From Bacteroidales bacterium (GTDB lineage Bacteria; Bacteroidota; Bacteroidia; Bacteroidales; UBA932), in NCBI GenBank assembly GCA_017454905.1, contig JAFTCB010000026.1, forward strand, positions 1 through 58,458: a DNA stretch of 58,458 nt, in the 5' to 3' direction. Below the pieces are notes generated by a model. That model saw nothing but the letters and a program-made list of their open reading frames with translations. It searched no databases and was not told the DNA's origin. Shown one piece after another: positions 24,902-31,599 of this stretch. Position numbers and translations under genes: made by a program. Positions within the stretch are counted from its first letter, which is position 1. Each line of letters opens with the position of its first letter.

Positions 24902-25681
24902 TTAGTTTGCTTTGGGACAGTTGGAACGGATGAAATTCAATACGAAGTCGAAGCCTGCGTCATCGATATAGATCTGGTTGGCTTTCAGCGTGCCGTTGAG
25001 TTTGATGATGTGCCGGGCCGGGTCGGGCTTGATGCTGCGGACGTCCTTGAAGCGTGAGGTCAGCTTGTTGCGGCTGGCGGCCAGGATGCCGGCGCCGGTG
25101 GCTACCGGGTTGCCGGCGATGGCGCCCGCCAGCATGGCGATCCAGCCGGCCACCTGCGCTTTCTTGAACTGGGCCGGCAGCTGGATGTGGGCGATCTCGT
25201 TCTCGTTCATCTCGAAGAGGACGCAGTATTTGCCGCCGTTGATGGCCGCTACGATCAGGTAAGCGAGCAGGCTCAGTACACAGATACCGGCGAAAACGGC
25301 CAGTATCACCAGGGTGAACTTACCGAAATCTTCGAACCCGTTCATGATGCAGATCAAGAGCCAGACCACGCCGACGGAGATACCCAGCACCTTGATGAGC
25401 GTGCCGAGGATGGCCATGCTTTTGAACATGTTGAGTTCGTACACCCAGCGGTACATGCCGTCTTCGCAGAGGCGGACGGTGCCGTCGGCCTGCGCGGCAT
25501 AGTCCGGAGCCGGACCGGGCTGGGCGGCCGGGGCCGGTTGGGTGAAATTGCCGGCAGGGTTCGGATACGTTTCCTGTGCGGGGGCAGGTGCCGGTTGGAC
25601 AGGATCGGCCGGGGTCCCGCATTCGGGGCAGAACCGGGCTTCGTCGGAGAGCTGTGCTCCACAATTCTTGCAAAATTTCAT
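24902..25681 (-). CDS. Zinc-ribbon membrane protein with PH-like C-terminal region; first gene of the cluster
   Basis: A 259-aa protein from the ATG at 25681, which puts CKNCGAQLSDEARFCPECG (4-22) at the N-terminus like its neighbours. The open frame extends to 25747 through the panE terminator, so that start is rejected. A Pro/Ala linker leads to VRLCEDGMYRWVYELNM, two hydrophobic segments, and a C-terminal half with GGKYCVLFEMNE, GAGILAASR, FKDVRSIKP, NQIYIDDAGFDFVLNFI and NCPKAN. It is a paralogue of 23950-24618. As the first gene of the 12-gene run it lies next to the presumed promoter, but only a weak TATTTTAA box is seen in about 25699-25708 on the minus strand, overlapping the panE terminator tail. 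Confidence 0.65.
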   Translation of the reverse strand: MKFCKNCGAQLSDEARFCPECGTPADPVQPAPAPAQETYPNPAGNFTQPAPAAQPGPAPDYAAQADGTVRLCEDGMYRWVYELNMFKSMAILGTLIKVLGISVGVVWLLICIMNGFEDFGKFTLVILAVFAGICVLSLLAYLIVAAINGGKYCVLFEMNENEIAHIQLPAQFKKAQVAGWIAMLAGAIAGNPVATGAGILAASRNKLTSRFKDVRSIKPDPARHIIKLNGTLKANQIYIDDAGFDFVLNFIRSNCPKAN

Positions 25682-25699
25682 ACGCGTGCGTTTAGTGGT

Positions 25700-25737
25700 G
25701 TTAAAATACAAAGAAACCCGCCTCATGGAGGCGGGTT
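25700..25737 (-). terminator. Intrinsic terminator after panE
   Basis: A perfect 10-bp GC-rich stem (25715-25724 with 25728-25737, loop ATG) followed on the minus strand by a T-rich tail (complement of 25700-25714). It ends panE and marks the upstream border of the 12-gene cluster. Confidence 0.8.
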
Positions 25738-25764
25738 GGACTGTCATTCCGTGTAAACGGACTT

Positions 25765-26772
25765 TCAGAAAGTGAAAAGTTGCAAATTGTCGAAAGAAGG
25801 AGTCAGTTTCCCCGCTTCAATCCGGTGGATGATCTCCACGACCCTGTCGTTCGCCGGGGTGGGGCAGCCGACCTTCCGGCCATAGGCGCAGACGGCGCCG
25901 TTGATGGCTTCAACCTCGGTCTTCTTGCCTTTCTCCAGATCCTGGAGCATGCTGGCCTTGAGCAGGGCGTGCTTGCGGATGGCGATCGGGATGATGAAGT
26001 AGGAAAGGGCTTTCTTGACGGGACCCTGGTAGTCCAGCAGTTTGACGATGTCCTTGCCCTGGACGGGCTCGATCCGGATGCCGCCCTTGGCGCAGACGTC
26101 GATGCATTCCTTGATCAGGGCCTGGATGATCCTGCGGGATTCCTTGTCGGCGGCGGCCTCCCCGAAGGTGCCGCCGGTCACGGCGCTCATTCCGGAAAAG
26201 GCGGCGTTGATCAGGAGCTTGCTCCAACGGGTGCCGATAAAGTTGGCTTCCAGGTCCACCGGTCCCATCAGGGACAGCAGGCGCTTGACTTCCAGCAGGT
26301 GCGGATGCGGCTTCGCGGCGAAGGACCCGAGCGAGAACGTCAGGCTGTCCGGCTCGCTGGTGAGTTCGCACACGCCCGGCTCCAGCAGGGTCGCGCCCCA
26401 GGCTACGGTGCAGCCCAGCACGCGGTTCTCTCCGACGATCTCACCGATCTGCAGTTCGGGAAGACCATTCTGCAGGGTCACGATGACGCCGTCCTCTGCG
26501 AGGAAATCCTTGAGGAAGGTGACGACTTGGGCATTCTGTTGCTGCTTGGTCATCAGGAAGATGATGTCATAGCGGCCGGACATTTCCTCCGGCGTGTAAG
26601 CCGTGACGGGTTGGGTGAACTGCACGGTACCCGTCACGCGGGCGCCATGCTCCTGCAGGGCGGCGACGTGGGCCTTGTTGCGGTTGACGAGCTCGATCTG
26701 CCCGCCGTTCTTGGTGATGAATGCGCCGAGGATGGTCCCGAGGGAACCGGCGCCATAGATTGCTGATCTCAT
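25765..26772 (-). CDS. panE: 2-dehydropantoate 2-reductase
   Basis: Reduces ketopantoate to pantoate with NADPH in pantothenate and CoA synthesis, in the cytoplasm. The 335-aa protein starts with the Rossmann motif AIYGAGSLGTILGA (GxGxxG at 7-12). LQNG (Asn102) and TRWSKLLINA with the expected catalytic Lys185 match the ApbA/PanE family, and the length fits it. The ATG at 26772 is chosen because the Rossmann strand begins at once; an upstream in-frame ATG at 26799 would reach into the promoter. It has its own minus-strand promoter and terminator and is therefore a single-gene unit. Assignment within the ApbA/PanE family is by motif. Confidence 0.88.
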   Translation of the reverse strand: MRSAIYGAGSLGTILGAFITKNGGQIELVNRNKAHVAALQEHGARVTGTVQFTQPVTAYTPEEMSGRYDIIFLMTKQQQNAQVVTFLKDFLAEDGVIVTLQNGLPELQIGEIVGENRVLGCTVAWGATLLEPGVCELTSEPDSLTFSLGSFAAKPHPHLLEVKRLLSLMGPVDLEANFIGTRWSKLLINAAFSGMSAVTGGTFGEAAADKESRRIIQALIKECIDVCAKGGIRIEPVQGKDIVKLLDYQGPVKKALSYFIIPIAIRKHALLKASMLQDLEKGKKTEVEAINGAVCAYGRKVGCPTPANDRVVEIIHRIEAGKLTPSFDNLQLFTF

Positions 26773-26774
26773 GT

Positions 26775-26807
26775 TGCAAAAATACAGCATCCGCTGCATT
26801 TTTGCAA
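26775..26807 (-). promoter_or_regulatory. panE promoter inside an imperfect palindrome
   Basis: Minus-strand TATTTTTG box at 26777-26784 with TTG of the -33 element at 26805-26807, a 20-nt spacing typical of Bacteroidetes promoters. Only four bases separate the box from the panE ATG. The region is also an imperfect palindrome (26775-26789 against 26793-26807) that could be an operator or the terminator of the DUF4380 gene. Confidence 0.6.
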
Positions 26808-26810
26808 TCC

Positions 26811-27695
26811 TTACCGGACGATGCGGCGGGCCTTCTTCAGCAGGGCCTTGGAAGGCGTGAGGGCGCCGTCATAGGGCAGCAGGTACCAGCGGACGGTCCA
26901 GCTGACGGAGGCACCGTCCTCGAGGGTGGTATAGGGGCCCTGCTCCTCGACTTCGACGAAAGTCTTGCCGGGGTTGGCGTAGATCTGGATTTCCGCTTCT
27001 GCGGGGGCTTCCTCGCCGGCCTTCAGGTCCTGGAATTTCTTGATGAACAGGAGCTTGCCGTTGGCGAAAGCCAGCCAGCCGGTGCCGTCGGCGTTGATCT
27101 TGCGGTTCTCTTTGGCTTCGTCCATGACGTACCAGGCGCCTTTCTTCTCGAAGGTGAAGGGGAGTCCGGCCATATTGTTGGCCGGTTCCACGCTTTTGGC
27201 CTCGAAGAAGAGCAGGCCTCCGTTGGCCACGCGGGAGATCTCCCAGGGGGCCACCTTCCGGGTCTGCCCGGATTCGTTGAGGATGGTGTAGGTGATGACG
27301 AAGGCGCCGTCCTTGGGGTCGGTGCTGAATTCTTTGCGGATGCGGTAGCCGAAACGCTCGGACTTCTGCCCGTTCAGCACCAGGCGGCCGTCCTGGACGG
27401 AGGCCTCGAAGGGTTTGGTGTCATATTCCGCCACCGGCGGCCAGTTCCATTCGGACTGCGGGCTGGTCCAGAAGGTGCTGCCGAAAGAGTTCGGGAAGCG
27501 GCCCTGGTTGAGGATCTCCTCGTCGCCGAGCCGGAAGGAAAGAATCTTGCCGCCGCGGCCGGCATCGACGGTCATCGTGACGTCGCCGGCGCTGAGGCTG
27601 TATTTGGAATCATCCAGGGTCTGTACGGATTGGGCGGAGGCTGCAGCGCCTGCCAGCAGCAGGGCGGAGAGCAGCAGGAGAAGGTTTCTTTTCAT
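26811..27695 (-). CDS. Secreted DUF4380-type, mutarotase-like beta-sandwich protein
   Basis: A 294-aa protein with a signal peptide (about 1-21). The sequence from SLSAGDVTMTVDAGRGGKI, through WTSPQSEWNWPP and VAPWEISRV to YLLPYDG, fits the DUF4380 family, whose fold resembles galactose mutarotases. Such proteins probably bind or act on sugars, but no reaction is established and I see no certain catalytic pair. It is exported and lies divergently from the GH9 glucanase gene, so a part in glycan use is plausible. A minus-strand TATTTTTG box lies 28 bp upstream. Confidence 0.75.
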   Translation of the reverse strand: MKRNLLLLLSALLLAGAAASAQSVQTLDDSKYSLSAGDVTMTVDAGRGGKILSFRLGDEEILNQGRFPNSFGSTFWTSPQSEWNWPPVAEYDTKPFEASVQDGRLVLNGQKSERFGYRIRKEFSTDPKDGAFVITYTILNESGQTRKVAPWEISRVANGGLLFFEAKSVEPANNMAGLPFTFEKKGAWYVMDEAKENRKINADGTGWLAFANGKLLFIKKFQDLKAGEEAPAEAEIQIYANPGKTFVEVEEQGPYTTLEDGASVSWTVRWYLLPYDGALTPSKALLKKARRIVR

Positions 27696-27723
27696 GGTAT
27701 GCGGTTTTCTTTGTTTCTAAAGA

Positions 27724-27731
27724 CAAAAATA
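27724..27731 (-). promoter_or_regulatory. -7 box of the DUF4380 gene
   Basis: Minus-strand TATTTTTG, a perfect TAnnTTTG, 28 nt before the ATG. No clear -33 TTG at the right spacing. Confidence 0.5.
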
Positions 27732-27872
27732 GCAAATCCGCCGGGCCGGCTCTGACGTCCGCGGCTCAAATGCTTTCAGAAATAAGTCAAACTCAACCCG
27801 GGACCCTGTCCGGACCGGCGGGAATACAGACTTTTTTGTATCTTGCACATCAGGAAAACTATTACCGTTAAT

Positions 27873-30476
27873 ATGAAAAAATTCGTCTTTTTCGGCATCA
27901 CAGTCCTTTCGGCGGCCTTTGCCGTGGGTGCGAGAGCCCAATCTTTAAAACTCAACGACCTCGGGTATTTCGAGGCGCGGGGCACGAATGTACTCGTGTA
28001 CAACAACATCTACAACGGAGGTTTCTACGATGAGAAATTCGCCGGTCTGGAGATCATCCAGCGGGGCGAGCGCATCGCTACCGGCGGCGGCGTCCGCCTG
28101 ATGAACACCCCGGAGCAGTGGGATATCTTCGGCGTGGTGAGCCCGCGCAAGATCGACAAGGATGAGAGCAGCGTGGAAGTGTCGCTGACTTATGAGGATT
28201 ATGGCTTCGCGCCCCGCCTCAAGGTCCTCCCCAAGGACAAGGGCGTGCTGGTCCAGATCTGGCTGGACAAGCCGGTCCCGCAGGAACTGGTCGGAAAGGC
28301 GGGCATGAACCTCGAGTTCTTCCCGGCTTCCTACTTCGGACACAACTACCTGGTGGACGGCATGGCCCGGATCCTGCCCAAGTATCCGATGCACGATACC
28401 GAAGTGCATCCCGTCTCCGAGAAGATCCCGCAGTATTTCGGGGAATCCACCTTCGACGACCGCGGCCGCGGCGACTTCCTGGTGGCGCTGCCGATGTCCA
28501 CCGGACACCAGATCGTCCTGGCGCCCGAGGATGACGCGCTCCGCGTCGGCGTGACGTCCGATCTCGAGATCAGCATCTATGACGGCCGCCACCTGGCCCA
28601 GAACGGCACCTTCGTGCTCCGTTCCCTGCTGCCCGGCGGCAAGACCGGCAAGGTCCTCGAGTGGTACCTGGAGCCGAGCGTGTCCAAGGACTGGATCCGT
28701 CCGGCCAATATCGGTTTCTCCCAGGTCGGTTATTCTCCCGCCCAGAAGAAGGTGGCCGTCGCCGAATTGGACAGGAACGATACGCCCGCTGCGACCGCGC
28801 GCCTGCTGAAGGTGCAGCCGGACGGCACCAAGACCGTGGCCAAGACCATTCCCGCCAAGGTCTGGGGCGTGTACCACCATCGCTACAACTATGTCCAGCT
28901 GGACTTCTCCGACGTGCGTGAGCCGGGCCTCTATGCCATCGAGTACCAGGGGGTCGAGACCAACGCTTTCCCGATCGATAAGGACATCTACAATGACAAG
29001 TGGCATCCCACGATGGACATTTCGCTCGTCGTGAACATGGACCACATGGAGGTCAACGAAGCCTACCGCATCTGGCACGGTCGCGCCAACATGGATGACG
29101 CCCTCCAGGCGCCTGCCAACGTCCGCCTGCATGACGGTTATTATCAGGGCGACGAGACCAATACCAAGTACAAACCGCTCGAGCACATCCCCGGCCTCGC
29201 GGTCGGCGGATGGTACGATGCCGGTGACTTCGATATCCAGGCCAACTCCGTGCTCAATACGACCGAGGACCTGGCCGTCATCTGGCGTGATTTCAAGCCC
29301 CTGCGCGACCAGACGCTCATCGACGAGAAGACGCAGTACGCCGACATCCACGTCCCGGACGGCATTCCCGACAACGTGCAGCTGGTGCTCCACGGCACGC
29401 TCAACATCAACGCCCAGGTGGAGAACATCGGCTTCGTGGCGCAGGTCATCGGCCAGCCGGACATGCACCACTACCACCATCTCGGCGATGCGATGACCCT
29501 GACCGACGGTCTGGTCTACGATCCTTCCCTGGCCCGCTATGAGGTGAAGGGCAACCGCTCCGGCACCCCGGACGACCGCTTCGTGTTCACCAGCCGCTTC
29601 AGCGCCGCCGGCGTGATGCAGGACATCGTCTCCCTCGCGGCCGCTTACCCTGCCCTCAAGGACTACTACCCGGAGGAAGCCGAGCGCTCCCTGAAGAACG
29701 CCAAGATGCTGTGGAATAAGTATTTCGCGGATGCCGATCCGGCCAAGAACCCGCAGCAGGGCCGCTGGGGCATGGGCATGGGCGATCCGCGCCTGAATGC
29801 CGCCATCGAGCTGTGGTTTGCCACCGGGGACAAGGAGTACAAGGATTTCTTCCTGCCGATCGTCGAGAAACAGCTGGAGGCCCGGCCGGCAGTGACGCGG
29901 GCGAATGCCCCCGTGCAGAACGGCATGTTCTCCACGATGTACGGCGGCGGCCCCAATCTCACCGCAGCCCTCAAGATCTATCCCTACATGGACAAGAAGT
30001 TCCAGGACAAGGTCAAGGCGGCCGTACCTGCCTACGTGGAGATGCTCACGCGGGGCGGCCAGGACAATCCTTACGGCGTATCCATCGGCGGCGCCAGCTG
30101 GGCCGGAAACGCTTCCGTGATCAATACAGCGTACAACTGCTACAAGGTCTGGAAATACTTCCCGGACATGATCGATCCCGAATACGTGCTCGCCGGACTC
30201 AACTTCGTCTTCGGCTGCCACCCGTACAGCAATGTCTCCTTCGTGACGTCCGTGGGCGTCAACACCAAGAAGGTCGCCTATTCCAACAACCGGGCGGACT
30301 ACTCGGTCATCCCGGGCGGCATCGTCCCCGGCCTGATCGTCAAGGAAGACTTCTTCGAGAACAAGGATGACTACCCGTTCCACTGGGGTGAGAACGAGTG
30401 CTGCATCAACACCGCGCCGCAGTATATCCGCCTCTGCCTCGCCGCCGAGGAGATCACCCGCGCGCTGAACAAGTAG
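27873..30476 (+). CDS. GH9 glycoside hydrolase (endoglucanase-type), secreted
   Basis: An 867-aa enzyme of glycoside hydrolase family 9, which cuts beta-1,4-glucans such as cellulose or mixed-linkage glucan by inversion. The ATG at 27873 gives a signal peptide (MKKFVFFGITVLSAAFAVGA). A large N-terminal beta region (about 22-285) precedes a CelD_N-type Ig-like domain (IGFSQVGYSPAQKKVAV onward). The (alpha/alpha)6 catalytic domain follows, with GGWYDAGDF (445-453; Asp449 and Asp452) and, near the end, CHPYSNVSFVTSVG and WGENECCINTAP with Glu840 and Glu842 as acid candidates. It is monocistronic, with a near-consensus TATCTTGC box at 27839-27846 and a strong terminator behind. The extra N-terminal region is larger than in simple GH9 enzymes and its role is unknown. 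Confidence 0.9.
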   Translation: MKKFVFFGITVLSAAFAVGARAQSLKLNDLGYFEARGTNVLVYNNIYNGGFYDEKFAGLEIIQRGERIATGGGVRLMNTPEQWDIFGVVSPRKIDKDESSVEVSLTYEDYGFAPRLKVLPKDKGVLVQIWLDKPVPQELVGKAGMNLEFFPASYFGHNYLVDGMARILPKYPMHDTEVHPVSEKIPQYFGESTFDDRGRGDFLVALPMSTGHQIVLAPEDDALRVGVTSDLEISIYDGRHLAQNGTFVLRSLLPGGKTGKVLEWYLEPSVSKDWIRPANIGFSQVGYSPAQKKVAVAELDRNDTPAATARLLKVQPDGTKTVAKTIPAKVWGVYHHRYNYVQLDFSDVREPGLYAIEYQGVETNAFPIDKDIYNDKWHPTMDISLVVNMDHMEVNEAYRIWHGRANMDDALQAPANVRLHDGYYQGDETNTKYKPLEHIPGLAVGGWYDAGDFDIQANSVLNTTEDLAVIWRDFKPLRDQTLIDEKTQYADIHVPDGIPDNVQLVLHGTLNINAQVENIGFVAQVIGQPDMHHYHHLGDAMTLTDGLVYDPSLARYEVKGNRSGTPDDRFVFTSRFSAAGVMQDIVSLAAAYPALKDYYPEEAERSLKNAKMLWNKYFADADPAKNPQQGRWGMGMGDPRLNAAIELWFATGDKEYKDFFLPIVEKQLEARPAVTRANAPVQNGMFSTMYGGGPNLTAALKIYPYMDKKFQDKVKAAVPAYVEMLTRGGQDNPYGVSIGGASWAGNASVINTAYNCYKVWKYFPDMIDPEYVLAGLNFVFGCHPYSNVSFVTSVGVNTKKVAYSNNRADYSVIPGGIVPGLIVKEDFFENKDDYPFHWGENECCINTAPQYIRLCLAAEEITRALNK

Positions 30477-30486
30477 CAAGCCAGAT

Positions 30487-30527
30487 TGCGCCCCGCGTCC
30501 CATTCTCGGGAACGCGGGGCGCATTTT
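30487..30527 (+). terminator. Intrinsic terminator of the GH9 gene
   Basis: A perfect 12-bp GC stem (30487-30498 with 30512-30523) with further inner pairing, followed by TTTTT. A degraded second copy of the right arm (CTCGGGGACGCGGGGC) occurs about 30 bp downstream. Confidence 0.85.
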
Positions 30528-30603
30528 TCGCACTTATTGCTCCCTGCGGGCTTCTCTCGGGGACGCGGGGCACACCGGCCCTGTTGCAATGCCCGGGCCT
30601 ATG

Positions 30604-30969
30604 TCAGGATTGACCTGCCTTTTTCAAGGAATCGCAGGTTTCCGAAAGCCACTCGTGATAGTGATCATAGGGGGCCTGGGTCCACCAGTCCAGGAGCTTG
30701 TTCAGAGACTTGACATCCTCTTCGATACGGGTGCATCCGTACTGTTCCGGGTCTCGGTTGACCGTTACGATATGACGGTTATCTTCCTTAAAGTCAATCT
30801 GGTAAATGCAGTATCCCGTCCAGCTGCGGTGTGCCCAGAGAGTGGCTCCCTCCATATACCAGAACCACTTGTCCTCCATGGCCTGCGGAATATTGCCGCG
30901 ACGGAGTACATCCATTTCCTGATCGCTGACAGACCTCTCGAGCACGAAGGTCTCATGCTGCCTGGGCAT
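30604..30969 (-). CDS. Conserved-looking small cytoplasmic protein of unknown function
   Basis: A 121-aa protein with no signal peptide or membrane span. It has an ordered, tryptophan-rich sequence (EDKWFWYMEGATLWAHRSWT, CIYQIDF, NKLLDWW), so it is likely a real folded protein. I do not recognise the family. It stands alone beside the IS30 relic, in a pocket of accessory DNA between the GH9 terminator and the tRNA-Met gene, which hints at recent acquisition. The ATG at 30969 is the only good start. Confidence 0.5.
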   Translation of the reverse strand: MPRQHETFVLERSVSDQEMDVLRRGNIPQAMEDKWFWYMEGATLWAHRSWTGYCIYQIDFKEDNRHIVTVNRDPEQYGCTRIEEDVKSLNKLLDWWTQAPYDHYHEWLSETCDSLKKAGQS

Positions 30970-31031
30970 GGGCTCGGTTCTCCAGTCTGCGCGTTGGGCA
31001 ATGTTTTTTTCGATAAAATGCGCTATATTTA

Positions 31032-31333
31032 AGGTGAATTCTAATTAGAAGTGCAACACACTTCAAAAGTCAAAATTAAATAATTGTTTACAATATTCCA
31101 AAGGCGTCCTGTAACCAAGTGACTTACGGGGCCTGTGGTATCCTCTCATGTCACAGTTCCTACGGATCTCACGGCTTACCATACCTGTACTGACCCCGAT
31201 CACTTCTCCTATCTCCCTCAGGCTCATCGGTGTCTGCAGCAACGCATCTATCGTATATCGCTGCTCCTTAGTCAAATGCTTGTATCCCATCCTCTGTCGC
31301 TTTTCTATTTATGACAGTAAAGTTATACTGTCA
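31032..31333 (-). mobile_element. Internally deleted IS30-family element (miniature remnant)
   Basis: A roughly 300-bp segment holding a shortened IS30 transposase frame, bounded by AT-rich palindromes: TTCTAATTAGAA at 31039-31050 and a hairpin 31312-31319/31326-31333 with 8-bp arms. AGGTGAATTCTAA at its left edge recurs at 399-411. The ends are not exact inverted copies of each other by eye, so the true boundaries are uncertain. Confidence 0.55.
31063..31290 (-). pseudogene. IS30-family transposase with internal in-frame deletion
   Basis: Only 75 aa remain of a transposase that is normally above 300 aa. The N-terminal helix-turn-helix is intact (GYKHLTKEQRYTIDALLQ, then SLREIGEVIGVSTGMVSREI) and runs straight into the usual C-terminal end (RKSLGYRTPLEYCKQLF). 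The whole DDE catalytic core is missing, yet the frame is preserved and ends in a normal stop. It cannot transpose by itself but might still bind IS ends and act as a repressor, or be moved by a full-length relative elsewhere. Confidence 0.75.
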
Positions 31334-31443
31334 CGCTTCAAAGCGTTCAGAGTAGAATCCAGCGGTCGGGAGCCGCGGGGTAGCGAACGAAATGAAATGG
31401 AGAGAGCGGGTAAGGGGGCAGCGCCCCCCTCCAGGCGGAGAAA

Positions 31444-31476
31444 CAAGAAAGCCAGTCAATCTGACTGGCTTTCTTG
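31444..31476 (-). terminator. Terminator of tRNA-Met
   Basis: A perfect 15-bp stem (31444-31458 with 31462-31476, 3-nt loop), 5 bp after the tRNA 3' end on the minus strand. Confidence 0.8.
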
Positions 31477-31481
31477 CTTCG

Positions 31482-31554
<73 letters not shown>

Positions 31555-31567
31555 GTGTTTGGGACTG

Positions 31568-31598
31568 CAAAGGTAGCAATTATTTTTAAGAATCCAAA
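31568..31598 (-). promoter_or_regulatory. tRNA-Met promoter
   Basis: Minus-strand TTTG (31595-31598), 19 nt, TACCTTTG (31568-31575): a full Bacteroidetes promoter 13 bp before the tRNA 5' end. Confidence 0.7.
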
Positions 31599-31599
31599 T

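Noticed and set aside
3476-25681. The cluster as a prophage, conjugative element or type VI secretion locus
   Set aside because: No integrase, capsid, tail, tube, sheath, ATPase or relaxase is visible, and base composition matches the neighbours.
27945-30533. Long minus-strand open frame opposite the GH9 gene, and similar ones opposite the FadL-lpxD genes and infB
   Set aside because: The sense strand encodes recognisable families with all motifs; the antisense products do not resemble proteins.
30540-30590. A second terminator after the GH9 gene
   Set aside because: It resembles the right arm of the real terminator but has no matching left arm and no T run.
31340-31440. A possible gene between the IS relic and tRNA-Met
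   Set aside because: Only short, low-quality frames; the segment holds GC-rich small palindromes and nothing else I can support.
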